The notes: generated from the letters alone by a model not told the origin. Positions 10,391 to 20,926 are shown, counted from the first letter of the stretch. The stretch is DNA of 64,000 nt from Saccharomycopsis crataegensis (GCF_037102585.1 NW_027043830.1:496001-560000), one strand, 5' to 3'. Made by a program: numbers and translations.

Positions 10391-12025
10391 TTAGATTTTC
10401 ACTTTAGTGACAGTGGCATCTGGTTTGTCTTCTCTAGCAAAAACTTGTAATTCGTTATTCTTGTTGATATCAATGGTAATTTCAATGGTAGCACCTTCGC
10501 TCACATCCTTCACTACCAAGTCGGCAATCTTGGCCTTTGGAACGAAAATCTTTTCTCTAATAATTTCCGGTTCGTCATCTTCATCATCAGACCAGTCTGA
10601 TTCTTCGTCATCTTCTTCTTTTTCTTCCTTTGGAGCTTGTTCGACAGTGGTTTCCTTAATGTCTCTTTCAGCTTCGTAAATGGAGATCAAGGCATCGCCC
10701 TTTGGAGCAGCAACCTTAATTGAACGTCTGACTGGGGTGGCAGCTTCGGATCTCAAAATTTGAACAAATTTACCTTCGGCATCAAGAATACCCAATGCCT
10801 TGGTCAAATGTGGGGTGTTAACGATAACTGGTTGCAAAGCTTCCTTCACTTCGGCTTCGTCGAATGATTCAATCATAGAAGCTTGCAAAGCAGCACCTCT
10901 GGCAATCAAATCGACTGGATCAATAGCCTTTGGAGTGGCTGGAGAAATAATTTTGACAGATTCTGGGAAAACGGCTTCCAAGTTGGCAGCAATCTTTGGA
11001 ACGAAGGAAGTACCACCGACCAACAAGATTTCGTCAATGTCTAAAGTATCGTAACCGGCCTTCTTGACAATGTTTTCGACAAAGGTGGTCATTTGAGAGG
11101 CGACACTTCTGGCAGCGAGGTCGAAACGCATTCTATTGATAGTAGAGTGGAAGTCGTAACCATCGTTCAAAGAGTCGATAGAAATGGTGGCGGTGGTGAC
11201 GTTAGACAAAGTTTTCTTGGTGGTGATGGTAGCAGCTTGCAATTTAGTGATAGATTTGTGGTTGTTTCTTGGGTTAGACTTGAATTTCTTTTCGAATTCC
11301 TTGGCGAAATATTCAGCCAAAGCACTATCGATCTTAGCACCACCCAATTCGTAGTCGTGGGCAGTTTCCAAAATGGTCATGATACCACTTCTGACGGCAA
11401 TGACGGCGGCGTCTGATCTAAGACCACCAAAGTCAGCAACAACGTACAATTTGTCCTTGGCCAATTCGTTGACGTTAGTGGTATAAGCAAGCAAAGCAGC
11501 AGATGGTTCCTTGATCAATTGAAGGACCTTCATGCCAGCTTTTTCAGAGGCTGCTACCAAAGCTTTTTGTTGTTCTTCATTAAAGTTAGTTGGAATACCA
11601 ATGACAACACCATCTATGGAAGAACCAATGAAGTCTTCAGCGGAAAGCTTCAATTGAGTCAAGTGTCTGGAAACGACTTCGTCGATGGTGAGGATTTCTT
11701 CTTTATCCTCGGATCTCTTGATCTTGTAACCAACTTTTCCGTCCAAGTTGAAAGGTTTGGCACCGTTACCGGCAGAGGTTGGGTCGATCTTTTCAAAAGG
11801 AACACCCAAGTAGTCTCTGAATCCAATAATAGTATTGGTTGGGTTTCTCAACAATTGGGCAAGGGCTTGACCACCATAGTATTCGTCTTCGCCAGCATAA
11901 GCCAAGGCAGTTGGGATGGAACGTTCACCATCTTGGTTAGCGATAATGTCGGCTTTCCCGTCAGCAGTAGCGACCGCAATAGATGAGGCAGAGTTACCAA
12001 AGTTAATACCAATAACAGTAGACAT
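10391..12025 (-). CDS. SSZ1: Ssz1, atypical Hsp70 of the ribosome-associated complex
   Basis: Pairs with the J-protein Zuo1 to form RAC, which stimulates Ssb at the ribosomal tunnel exit. 544 residues (538 in S. cerevisiae). The nucleotide-binding domain begins GINFGNSASSIAVA and includes NQDGERSIPTALAY and FGGLRSDAAVIA; it lacks the usual Hsp70 DLGTT sequence, as expected for Ssz1. The C-terminal part is much shorter than in canonical Hsp70, with an acidic linker near residues 470-495 and no full substrate-binding lid. Leu codons are nearly all TTG, fitting strong expression. Upstream lies a 19-base poly(A) tract (12122-12140). Confidence 0.95.
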   Translation of the reverse strand: MSTVIGINFGNSASSIAVATADGKADIIANQDGERSIPTALAYAGEDEYYGGQALAQLLRNPTNTIIGFRDYLGVPFEKIDPTSAGNGAKPFNLDGKVGYKIKRSEDKEEILTIDEVVSRHLTQLKLSAEDFIGSSIDGVVIGIPTNFNEEQQKALVAASEKAGMKVLQLIKEPSAALLAYTTNVNELAKDKLYVVADFGGLRSDAAVIAVRSGIMTILETAHDYELGGAKIDSALAEYFAKEFEKKFKSNPRNNHKSITKLQAATITTKKTLSNVTTATISIDSLNDGYDFHSTINRMRFDLAARSVASQMTTFVENIVKKAGYDTLDIDEILLVGGTSFVPKIAANLEAVFPESVKIISPATPKAIDPVDLIARGAALQASMIESFDEAEVKEALQPVIVNTPHLTKALGILDAEGKFVQILRSEAATPVRRSIKVAAPKGDALISIYEAERDIKETTVEQAPKEEKEEDDEESDWSDDEDDEPEIIREKIFVPKAKIADLVVKDVSEGATIEITIDINKNNELQVFAREDKPDATVTKVKI

Positions 12026-12121
12026 GACTCTATTTATAAATATAATGAATAGCTAAATACAAAACAAATAGCCTCTCATCACCACCACACCTTCTGAACG
12101 TTTTCCCCCAAAAAGTTTTAG

Positions 12122-12140
12122 AAAAAAAAAAAAAAAAAAA
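12122..12140. promoter_or_regulatory. Poly(dA:dT) tract of the SSZ1 promoter
   Basis: Nineteen A in a row about 100 bases upstream of the SSZ1 ATG, followed by TTTT. Tracts of this kind exclude nucleosomes in yeast promoters. The 226-base SSZ1-DTD1 gap also serves as the DTD1 3' flank. Confidence 0.5.
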
Positions 12141-12252
12141 TTTTCCCTTTGCCAGGGCATCATAACCAAACTGGCCCCAGGTTTCTTACGAATCAATGGG
12201 GTTATTCAATACAGATTTTAGCGGTATTACGGTGTAATTGGATCTATTATAT

Positions 12253-12777
12253 CTATTTATTTTCCTGAGAGTCTAGTAATATTGTTACTGGCCCGTCGTT
12301 GTTCAAACTGACATCCATCATCGCCCCAAATTGGCCATCTTTAACGTTATTTTCACCAACCTCACTTCTCATAAGCCCTAGAAAGTAATCATACAATTCT
12401 TTAGCAATTTCCCCCTTTTGTGCCAAATGAAAGTCAGGTTTAGTTCCCTTCCGTGTTTTCGCCATCAAGGTGAACTGCGATACCGATAAGATTTCCCCGT
12501 TGATCTCCTTGACGCTTTTCTTCCAAAACTTGCCGTCGACTTCATCCTCAAATAATCGTAAGTTAACCACCTTCTTGCAAAGTTTGTCGGCGTCTTCCTT
12601 TGTATCGTTGACACTAATACCCACAAGAAGCATAAGACCCTTCTGAATGCTAATAAGATCTGGTTAGTCCGTGCATCTTTCTGATAAGCGGGAGTAGATA
12701 AGAAAGACTTACGAGGATATGACCTGATTCTCAACAGTAACAGATGCCCTGGTGACCTTCTGGATTACAATTTTCAT
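12253..12777 (-). CDS. DTD1: D-aminoacyl-tRNA deacylase, two exons
   Basis: Hydrolyses D-amino acids from mischarged tRNAs, and Gly from tRNA-Ala in many species. Exon 1 is 12713-12777 and exon 2 is 12253-12649, giving 153 residues against 150 in S. cerevisiae. Exon 1 encodes MKIVIQKVTRASVTVENQVIS, the family's standard N-terminus, which the ATG at 12633 would miss. Active-site signatures are visible: SVSQFTL (about 78-83) and the cross-subunit GPVT motif (about 141-144). Divergent from BFR2. Confidence 0.95.
12650..12712 (-). other. DTD1 intron
   Basis: 63-base intron splitting a Ser codon. Donor GTAAGT (12707-12712 complement), branch-like GACTAAC (12663-12669 complement), acceptor TTAG at 12650. 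The joined reading VISSIQKG matches DTD1 proteins. Confidence 0.9.
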
Positions 12778-12956
12778 TTCTTTCTATGATATATATATGG
12801 GGAGAGTGGGGACCTTCCTTCCTGTTTGGCACGAAGAACGTAGATAAAGTTGTGATTATTCACCACCGATTTCCTCTACCAATTCATTTGTGATGATATA
12901 TTACCGAGGGGTTCATATCATGTGACTCTCGGGGTCTCCGGGGGTAATACATTAAA

Positions 12957-12979
12957 AAAAATTTTTCAGAGCTCATCCC
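12957..12979 (+). promoter_or_regulatory. RRPE- and PAC-like pair upstream of BFR2
   Basis: AAAAATTTTTCA at 12957-12968 resembles the RRPE element, and GCTCATCCC at 12971-12979 resembles PAC (consensus GCTCATCGC). The pair lies about 60-85 bases before the BFR2 ATG. RRPE plus PAC is the known promoter code of ribosome-biogenesis genes in yeast, fitting the role of Bfr2. Confidence 0.6.
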
Positions 12980-13040
12980 GTACCATAAATGTAAATATAT
13001 CTTCTATACATATTGATATTATTGACTTATTCAAAGGAAA

Positions 13041-14536
13041 ATGGCTAAAAAGAAGACTTTATCTCAAGAGTTTGCTGATCTCTTGAAGCCCCAAACATTC
13101 GACTACGATATCGAGGATAGTGAAAGAATTGATGCTGATGATGATGAAAATAACCAAAGTTCTGGAGATGAAGATGATGAACTCAAGAAACAACATTATG
13201 TGAAGATGAGTAAGAGTAAATTGAGAAAGGATGAGTTGAATGTCAATGACGCAAAGTATAAAGGGGATACCATTAGCAGAAAAGATTTGTACGGATCAGT
13301 AGGGAATAATATTGATGAAAATGCATCTGAAGACAATGAATCTGACGACAATGAAAGTGAAGATAATAACGAAGAAGGTGAAGAAAGCGATTCAGGGGTT
13401 GACTTGAGTGCAGAGTCTAGCGACGAAGAACAAGAGCAGTCGGATGATGAGGAGGACCATAATGATGAAGGCGATGAACACAAAAGAGATAAGATTAAGG
13501 CATTAATGAATACTGAAAGTAAAAAAATATCACCAGAATTTCCGATGCAGCTCAATCAGACTCCCTCAAGGGTCACTTTGTTTTACAGCAACAGTCTCTC
13601 TATGATTCGATAGTTGACTCACGAATCAAGTTCCACAAAGGTTTGAGCACTTATAATCAATTCCCACAAACAGCAGAAAATGTCAAGAAATTTAGTGATG
13701 AAAAAACTGAGAAATATATTAAAAAAACCGAATCGGCTTTATTTTCTTTGATGGATGCTGTTCTCGAGTTGAGACTTGCCATGTACAAAAAGGATAAAAT
13801 TGTCAAACAGGATAAGGAGATGAACAACAAGAAGAGATCTTTAGACTCGTATTTGCAGGAATCTGAAGTCTTGGATAATACTTTGCAAGTGTACAGAAAC
13901 GCCGTTTTGACTAAATGGTCTCAAAAAGTTCAATCGGCCTCAGGATCCGCTGCTTTAAATGCCTCCAAATTCAAGGCTGTTAACCAAACTGCCGCGGTCC
14001 AAGTAGAAAATAATTTGTCTAATATGGAAAGATTATTGAAAAGAACAAAATTGAATAGAAGAAATGTTAAACCTTTGGGATACGTACCGCCAGAATCAGA
14101 CTCATCTACTAAAAAGGCTGCGTTCGATCCATTACTCCAAGAAAACGATAAGATTTTCGATGATGAAGATTTTTACAGACTTTTATTAAGGGACCTTATT
14201 GACAAAAAGGTGAGCAATTCTGCGTCAACAAGTGAGGCAAACATTATCACATTGTCTAAAGTCAACAAATTCAAAAAGAATGTGGATACCAAGGCTTCAA
14301 AAGGCCGTAAACTTAACTATAAAGTGCAAGAACAACTTCAAAACTACATGGCACCAAAGTTTGAAGCTGGCAGATGGGATGACTATCAAATTGATGAATT
14401 TTTTGCCGGCTTGCTTGGCCAAAAAATCAACATGAATGAAGATGATGATGAAGACAGAGACGATGAGAAAGTTGAAGAAGCAACAAAAGCGGAAGAAGAA
14501 GCGCTTGCAAACGATGACATCAAGCTTTTTGGCTGA
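13041..14536 (+). CDS. BFR2: Bfr2, SSU processome factor, frame change at an A7 run
   Basis: Nucleolar component of the 90S pre-ribosome needed for 18S rRNA maturation (AATF family). The N-terminal 162 codons (13041-13526) match Bfr2: KSKLR motif, NDAKYKG, then long acidic tracts. From 13526 the family match continues in the -1 frame: LQQQSLYDSIVDSRIKF, later WSQKVQSASG, LLKRTKLNRRNVKPL, FDDEDFYRLLLRDLIDKK, DTKASKGRKLNY and the ending DDIKLFG. Read this way the protein is about 498 residues (534 in S. cerevisiae). In the starting frame it would stop at 13611-13613. No GT-AG intron fits. Possible causes are a missing A in the assembly, an allele, or -1 slippage at the A-run. As the S. cerevisiae orthologue is essential, a true loss seems unlikely. 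Confidence 0.9.
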
Positions 14537-14787
14537 TTTTTCTTGTCAACGAAAATCTTTAATTTTTGATATTTAATCTAATTCTTTGTATGTCTTTATA
14601 GGCTCACTTGCATATTTTGTGTTTTTGTAACTTCACAGAAATCAAAAGCTGTTTTTTTTTTCTTTTTCCCCTTATATAATTTACTAATCCTGCATGTCCA
14701 AAAATTTCACGATCTTTTTTAGCTTTTTTGTTCCTTTTATTTCTCATTCTTGAGCTTTGTATAATTAAATTTTTACATCTGGGCGAA

Positions 14788-16443
14788 ATGGAAGTTTTTT
14801 GGTTTGTGAATCTCAGGGAGAAAACTCAACAGCAAGAATTGGTAGTAGCTGGTTCAACAAAGTGGATTACCACAGAATTGAAGGTGATGAATCAAGAGAC
14901 TTTGAACCAATTGGTTAGTTTTTCAAATATTGTGGAACATAACGTTCAATGGCTTAATAGAGAGATGTTAGAAATTATAAAAATGGGCGATGAGAAGCGC
15001 CTGGACAATAATCAAATCAAAAATGGTCCAAGCACTGAGAAACAAAAAGTCAAAGTGTTTTGTGATGTTGAGAAGTATTCCCCTAACCCAGAAGACAGAA
15101 AAATTGAATCAAAAGATATTCTCAAAAATAAAGATCCTAATACTATTGTAAAACCTATCATAGAATCTGAAGCAAAAGAAAATAATATCCGAGAAAATGC
15201 TGAGTCTAGATGCTTGAAAGCTTTAGGCGCTGCAATAAATACCGCTGGCATTTCAAAAACGCAGCGGTTGATTAAAGAGGACCCATTAATCAAAGCAAAA
15301 ATAAAAGAAGCTGAAGAGAAAGTCGATTTAGAGAGTGGGTCGTTGAGTTTTAATTCATCCTTTGGTAGCAAACCAGAAATAAAGAAAAAACTTAGTGCAT
15401 CCAGAAGTGATTGCAAATCCTCACTATTTCCTAGGGGAAATTTTCAAGAACATATATCTTCTGAAAGCATTTTGAAAAGGCACGCCAAAATAATGAAAGC
15501 AAAAAGTCTAGATGATTCCCCACTGTTACGCGAAGTCTCATGGACAGCCCAAGAAAATTCAAAAAAGAAGGATATTGATCAGGGAAACTGTAAGAACTTC
15601 AGAGAGACAAAGGTGAAAAATCTTTCTACAAATGATATTTTGGATATTGAAAAATCAAATAAAGCACAATGCCATAATAATAAAGTTGAAGAAGTGAATG
15701 CAAATACTAGATCAAAAGCATTAAAGACGGAACAAATGGTAAATGAATATGAGAAAAAATTGTATATCTGTTCAAGCCAAAGAATGAAGAAAAGTGATAT
15801 TGAGGCAAATAGAAAAAACACAAGTTGTACAGAAAATTTATTAAACAAAAATGAAAAAAGGTGTACTTTGAAGCCCCTCAAAAGAATTTCTCTCATGAAG
15901 TCAGCCAAATTGAGACTTGGTAAGATTGACAGTACATTCGATACTCGAGTTTCCATATCTTTAAATCAAAGCAGCTTTTCAAAGATCCCCACCTTCAAAA
16001 ATTCAGCTCTAAGAAAGCCAAGAACTTGTAAGGGGAGCGCTATGCCATGGAACAGGACTATCTCTACACCTGATATTGAAACTATAAGTTTAGGCAAAGG
16101 AGCTTTTAAGAATAAAAATAAATGCCTGAATATGAATGATAGGATGAGAAACATCGGAAGTACTAAATTCTCAAAAATTTCTATTGATACAATCAAGCCT
16201 TCAAGCCCAAAACCAATAATGTTTGGTATTAGAAAAAAATCTCTCCAGGCTCCTATCGATGCAACTTTACCGGAATTACAAGGTAGCGATGACGATTTAC
16301 TTACAAAGGACATTCAGTCTGAATGGTGTAAATCTCCTATAGTTAAGCAAACTTTATTGAGACAACAAGAAATAGATCCAGAATCGATCTTTGGCACGAT
16401 TTCAGCATTAAATATGAGTGAGATTTTCAGTAAATATCATTAG
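14788..16443 (+). CDS. SLI15: Sli15/INCENP scaffold of the chromosomal passenger complex
   Basis: Scaffold that binds and activates the Aurora kinase Ipl1 and directs it to centromeres and spindle. 551 residues from the ATG at 14788; an upstream ATG at 14728 would add 20 hydrophobic residues from a T-rich leader and is less likely. The diagnostic part is the C-terminal IN-box: LPELQGSDDD, then SEWCKSP, QEIDPESIFG and EIF at the end (about residues 494-548), equivalent to the INCENP box. The N-terminus (about 1-60) is a candidate for the survivin/borealin-binding region. The middle is Lys/Ser-rich, basic and apparently disordered, suited to microtubule binding. It is shorter than S. cerevisiae Sli15 (698). 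The partner kinase IPL1 lies about 31 kb away. The function rests chiefly on the IN-box. Confidence 0.85.
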   Translation: MEVFWFVNLREKTQQQELVVAGSTKWITTELKVMNQETLNQLVSFSNIVEHNVQWLNREMLEIIKMGDEKRLDNNQIKNGPSTEKQKVKVFCDVEKYSPNPEDRKIESKDILKNKDPNTIVKPIIESEAKENNIRENAESRCLKALGAAINTAGISKTQRLIKEDPLIKAKIKEAEEKVDLESGSLSFNSSFGSKPEIKKKLSASRSDCKSSLFPRGNFQEHISSESILKRHAKIMKAKSLDDSPLLREVSWTAQENSKKKDIDQGNCKNFRETKVKNLSTNDILDIEKSNKAQCHNNKVEEVNANTRSKALKTEQMVNEYEKKLYICSSQRMKKSDIEANRKNTSCTENLLNKNEKRCTLKPLKRISLMKSAKLRLGKIDSTFDTRVSISLNQSSFSKIPTFKNSALRKPRTCKGSAMPWNRTISTPDIETISLGKGAFKNKNKCLNMNDRMRNIGSTKFSKISIDTIKPSSPKPIMFGIRKKSLQAPIDATLPELQGSDDDLLTKDIQSEWCKSPIVKQTLLRQQEIDPESIFGTISALNMSEIFSKYH

Positions 16444-16671
16444 ATACGAAACAGTAGAGAGAATAATTGTAGAGATAAATATTTGTACATTTTAATATAA
16501 ACTAATTTACGATCTCAAAATAAGCCAAAAGGATAACATCAATGAAACCTCAAGATGACAGAAAATAAAATAACCAATAATATAAACCAAAAAAAACCAA
16601 AAAAAAAAAACAAGTAATTTACTAAGAAAGAAGAAAACAAAAATACATAAATACATCACATCACAACACAC

Positions 16672-19600
16672 CTACTCCTCAACTTCATTAAAATGAGCTT
16701 TGAAATCCTCAAACTTGTTAAAGTTGAACTGAATATAACTATTTCTATCGACAGTCAACTTTTTCTTCCCTTTACCAATACCTAAAGGCACCACTGGAGG
16801 CACAGAATCCAATTCCAAAGTATTTCCATTCAAGCTCGAGCCATTCTCAATTCGTGATTTGTTCACAAGCAAATCATCTGCACTTGCCACAAGCGCTTCA
16901 TTATTATACATACTGGATGACCTGGAATGCGAAGAGTTATTGATATCACCGGCATTAGGAACTGAAAGACCCCCAGTACCATTGGAGTATATCGAAGAGG
17001 CAACACTAATATTTCTATTGTGACCAAACTTCTTTGGTGTAGGAAGGTTCAAGTTTTTGGAGTAAACGAAGCTGATTTGGTTTGCGGTAGGAGAGTTCGA
17101 AGGGGATTCCAATGCCATTGTTGAGAGCGAAGGAGGGTTGAATGATGTATTGGTTGGAGAAGTTCTCTTATCATCATCCGGTATTGGTAAAGTAGGGGAA
17201 GGAAGATCATCTAATTCGTCAGCTTCTTGATTGTTTTTCGCAGACTTGGATAACGGTGATTTGTCCTTTAGTATGTAAGAAGGAGTATGAAGAGTCAATC
17301 TTTTCAAATCTGCCATAGATTTACCCTTACTGGCGAACTCAATTGCCGGACCACTAGAAGCTTCGGCTGTGTTTTTCGCAAAACTGGTATCTACTGATAA
17401 CTCCTTCACTGGTGATGATTCTTGATGTTGCGGGAATTGAAAAGTTTCTTCTGGAGTCTCTTTGGTGGTTTCATCCAATTCACTTTCTATTGGTTTCTCC
17501 TCAAGCTCCAACATCGCAATATTTGTTAAGTCAGTTTCCGAACGACGACGGCTAAACATGAACCCAGATGCCGTACCTTGCACTTCGTGATCAGTAGTGG
17601 CCTCAAATGGGATTGCTTCGTTATCTTCAATTTCTCCTCTTATTTTATCCCCAGAATCAGTAGACTCTACAATTGTGCCATTGTATGAATCATCAAACGT
17701 GCTGTTCATAGAAGCGCCGCCCACAAAAGGTCTAACTAGCGATTCTTCTGTTGCCAAGCTCCTCTTTGGGCTTGTCTCATCTTCCTCCAAAATATCGCCC
17801 ACCGTCGATCTTAGGGTGCTGTTGGCGCGACTTCTTGTTATATTTTGTAGGGTATTCTCATTACTATGATTAGCCTGGGAAAATTCTCCAGTGGTATTGA
17901 GTATAGGAGAACCGTTCAAAATTGCCAACTGCCTACCAATATCACCATCTTTGTAAATTGCCAATGCTTCATCTTTCAACCAGGATTGACGAATGTACAC
18001 CGTTGAACGCCGCTTCTCTTTAGAAGGATCTTTGCTTGGAGAAGGGTTGTTGGAACCAGCCACATGAATTGAAGAGCTTGCAGAGCCAGTTGGAACGGGA
18101 ACTGGTTTGGTAGTATTATAAGAAAATCCTGACGAAGAATTGCTGGTAGTGGTAGAAGTTATGGTACCATGACGAGACCGATGTACCTCATCCGCGTAGG
18201 AATGCATATTCGCAATATTGGAAGGACTTCTAACACCACTGCTGAACGAAGATTGTTGTCTTTGATGTGATGATGATCTCATCGATTGTTTATCGGTGTT
18301 GCTTGCGTCACCATCACGGAAATTCACTTCTTTATCAAAATCAATATCGAACGAGCTTTTTATTCCTTGTTCGAAACTTAAATGCTTTAGAATTGTAGAA
18401 GTCTCTGCCATTGCATTGGAATCTAATGATATATGCTTGCTGTGAGCGTTGTTGGTATCTTCTTCTGGCGAAAATCCTGTCAATGATTTATCAGATCCCA
18501 AACTATTCACTGAATCATTGCTTTGCTTGAAGCCAATTTTTCTAGGAAGAGCCACTGATTGGATATGTTTATTTAACGATTTCTTTAAATTTTTAAATGA
18601 CTTGGATTTCCTTGGTTGTGGGCGAGCTGGTGGTGGTTGAATATTATTCACCTGAATTGAGGAAGACATAGAGGAAGAAGCCAAATTTATGACAGAATTA
18701 ATAGCTGACAAAGATTCATTTGGGGTTCCTGCAGAATTAAATAACCCACCACTACTATTATCTCCCGAAAACGTGCTGCCCTCGCCATGTAAGCTATTTG
18801 GAACTGATGAGTCGGAAATGAAATCATCTAGCTTTGGTGCCTTATAAGCAACGCCGCCAGTTATTGGCAGAATTGACGTTTCTGGGTCATCAGTCTTCGG
18901 AGGTATGACAGTCTTGGAAGAGTCCTCACTTCTATTGGTATGAGCCGGGGAAGCAGGTACTGGAGGAGCAGGAGGGGCAAAATTTGGCACCGGAGTAGAA
19001 TCGTTAAGAAATTTGTTATGTTTGAGAAATGCGCCTTGAGGGCTCAAAGCTGCAGATGGTGATTCGTATTGTAATTTTGAATCCGATACAAGCAAACGAC
19101 GGCTATGGGACAGAATGTTAGAAGTATTCGAAAGTAAACTTGATGTCGAATTTTGACGGGATCGATAAGACAAAGTTGATTTGTTTTTCTCATTTGTGTC
19201 TGTGTCATTGAAAGGACTAGAAAATTCAAAATTACCGATCCGACTGGAATCAATACTATCATAGGAGTTAGAAGTTTTAGAAGAACCATGGTCTGCATTG
19301 GTCTCACGTATTGGCTGAGAAATTCCCAATTTTTGGTCACTGCTGTTACCAGTGGTGGTGGAAAAACTGGAGCTGGTGCGTAAGTTTCTGTGAGTATGGG
19401 AATTTTTGTCAAATATTGAGCTGGCAGAGTTTGTAGGAGAAGTTTTGGAGGTATAATAAGAGACGTTCTTAGTGTTGATATTGATGTTGGGTCTATCTGA
19501 CACGCGACGGTCTCCTGTAGCTGGGGTGGCACTAGACACTGGAGAGCTAGGAGTGGCGGGGTATTGACCACTTTGAATATAATCATCGGAAAACAAAGAT

Positions 19601-20184
19601 GATGACATGGATGCTGGAGATGGCTTGTACCCAGCCTTTTGTGAACTAGGTGGTGCCGGTTGTTGCATGTCATCAGGACTGTGCATTTTGTCGCTATCAT
19701 TGGCGGTGGTATCCATATGGTATAAATGCTTGAAATTCTGAGGTCCTGAAATCTGAACTTTGCTGATGCTATTGTTATTTCTCATTTTGAGTTTGTCGGT
19801 GGTACTTGTAATGCCTTCTAGAGTCATCGAGGTTGTCCTTTTGAATAATTTCGATGTTTTATGCTTTAAAGTTCTGCCATGGGACTCTGTTGAAGAAGGT
19901 ATTGTATTAGAATTAGCTTCAGGAGATACAATATGGCCCTCTGTGCCAAATCTAGGAGACGCAAATGGAGAAGGGCTATTATCTATGTTGGGAGATTGAA
20001 ACACAGCATTATCATTAGCGGTACGAACGTCTGGTGAACGATCTGGTAAGTCTGTGTATTTGTTTGAGTAGAGGTCGGTTGTCTCAAGGCTCAAAGGAGG
20101 CAGATAAGGAGTGGGCAGAGCATCTGGGGATGCTGGATTACTCCTGATGTTGTTTAGCCGTTTTCTGAGCTTGTTGGATAACAT
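16672..20184 (-). CDS. Large Ser-rich protein of unknown function
   Basis: 1170 residues from the ATG at 20184; the frame extends five codons further to a TTG only. I do not recognise the family. The protein is mostly low complexity: Ser, Thr, Asn and Pro rich, with many SP and TP sites and polyproline stretches (near residues 405-420 and 520-530), fitting a phosphorylated cortical or bud-site scaffold, though that is only inference. More ordered islands are a basic patch KSKSFKNLKKSLNKHIQS (about 530-550), SWLKDEALAIYKDG followed by GRQLAILNGSP (about 730-760), and a C-terminal block ending YIQFNFNKFEDFKAHF. The C-terminal block is the best probe for homologues. No membrane segment or enzyme motif was seen. 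Confidence 0.85.
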   Translation of the reverse strand: MLSNKLRKRLNNIRSNPASPDALPTPYLPPLSLETTDLYSNKYTDLPDRSPDVRTANDNAVFQSPNIDNSPSPFASPRFGTEGHIVSPEANSNTIPSSTESHGRTLKHKTSKLFKRTTSMTLEGITSTTDKLKMRNNNSISKVQISGPQNFKHLYHMDTTANDSDKMHSPDDMQQPAPPSSQKAGYKPSPASMSSSLFSDDYIQSGQYPATPSSPVSSATPATGDRRVSDRPNININTKNVSYYTSKTSPTNSASSIFDKNSHTHRNLRTSSSFSTTTGNSSDQKLGISQPIRETNADHGSSKTSNSYDSIDSSRIGNFEFSSPFNDTDTNEKNKSTLSYRSRQNSTSSLLSNTSNILSHSRRLLVSDSKLQYESPSAALSPQGAFLKHNKFLNDSTPVPNFAPPAPPVPASPAHTNRSEDSSKTVIPPKTDDPETSILPITGGVAYKAPKLDDFISDSSVPNSLHGEGSTFSGDNSSGGLFNSAGTPNESLSAINSVINLASSSMSSSIQVNNIQPPPARPQPRKSKSFKNLKKSLNKHIQSVALPRKIGFKQSNDSVNSLGSDKSLTGFSPEEDTNNAHSKHISLDSNAMAETSTILKHLSFEQGIKSSFDIDFDKEVNFRDGDASNTDKQSMRSSSHQRQQSSFSSGVRSPSNIANMHSYADEVHRSRHGTITSTTTSNSSSGFSYNTTKPVPVPTGSASSSIHVAGSNNPSPSKDPSKEKRRSTVYIRQSWLKDEALAIYKDGDIGRQLAILNGSPILNTTGEFSQANHSNENTLQNITRSRANSTLRSTVGDILEEDETSPKRSLATEESLVRPFVGGASMNSTFDDSYNGTIVESTDSGDKIRGEIEDNEAIPFEATTDHEVQGTASGFMFSRRRSETDLTNIAMLELEEKPIESELDETTKETPEETFQFPQHQESSPVKELSVDTSFAKNTAEASSGPAIEFASKGKSMADLKRLTLHTPSYILKDKSPLSKSAKNNQEADELDDLPSPTLPIPDDDKRTSPTNTSFNPPSLSTMALESPSNSPTANQISFVYSKNLNLPTPKKFGHNRNISVASSIYSNGTGGLSVPNAGDINNSSHSRSSSMYNNEALVASADDLLVNKSRIENGSSLNGNTLELDSVPPVVPLGIGKGKKKLTVDRNSYIQFNFNKFEDFKAHFNEVEE

Positions 20185-20926
20185 AATGATCCTGGGCAAT
20201 GGGAATGCTAGTAAGGTTGGACTTGAAGTGTAACGAGTGTATGTGTGTGTATGTGTGTGCGTGTAATTTTGAAGGCAGCGGTATTATTATTGAACAGATC
20301 TATAGAGAGGGAAGGAGTGAAGGTATAGCGAATGGACCGTTGGCGAGCATTGACTACACAAGAGAATAAATACACTTATTGTATTGACGGTGGAAAATTA
20401 TAAAAAATTCGCAGCACCGCCTGTATTTTGCTAAACGCGCTGCGTCGCTATTATCCTTATAGCAGGTCGTTCCTTACGGTCAAGTTTTTCAGTATATAAT
20501 AGTAATAATGCTAATAATGATAATTATATAATAGTGATATCTTAGTAGACAACTGTCGATATCCAATTTGTTTATTGAAGCATAGTTCTTCATTCTTCGT
20601 TACCACAGGTTGCCAAAAAAACATCCCTGGCAGAAAAAAACAAAAGAGACTGAAACGGCACCAAGAGAGGACCATCACCACCCCTTTTAGTTTTTCTTTA
20701 ATTGAGTAATTAGAGGACAAATATCTCAAAAGTATTAACAAACAGCCCTTTCTTCCCGTTTAGGCAACTTGGGGAAGCTTTGTCAATCGTTGCCCGGTGA
20801 AGAGCGGCCTTCCCTCACTCCCCCATTTACCCAATCGGGTAGGTCTGAGATGATTTACGCCGGGTGTCTAATTGTTACACATCGAATATGTATATATAAC
20901 TAAATAACATTGTTTTTTGGCCTGTT
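20185..20926. other. Spacer upstream of the Ser-rich gene
   Basis: 742 bases: promoter of the Ser-rich gene and 3' flank of the SET gene, both on the minus strand. It holds a short GT-rich tract (about 20238-20262). No RNA gene or clear ORF was found. Confidence 0.4.

Noticed and set aside
11519-11986. Long open frame antisense to SSZ1
   Set aside because: It is a mirror of strongly biased codons in SSZ1; the protein has no recognisable features.
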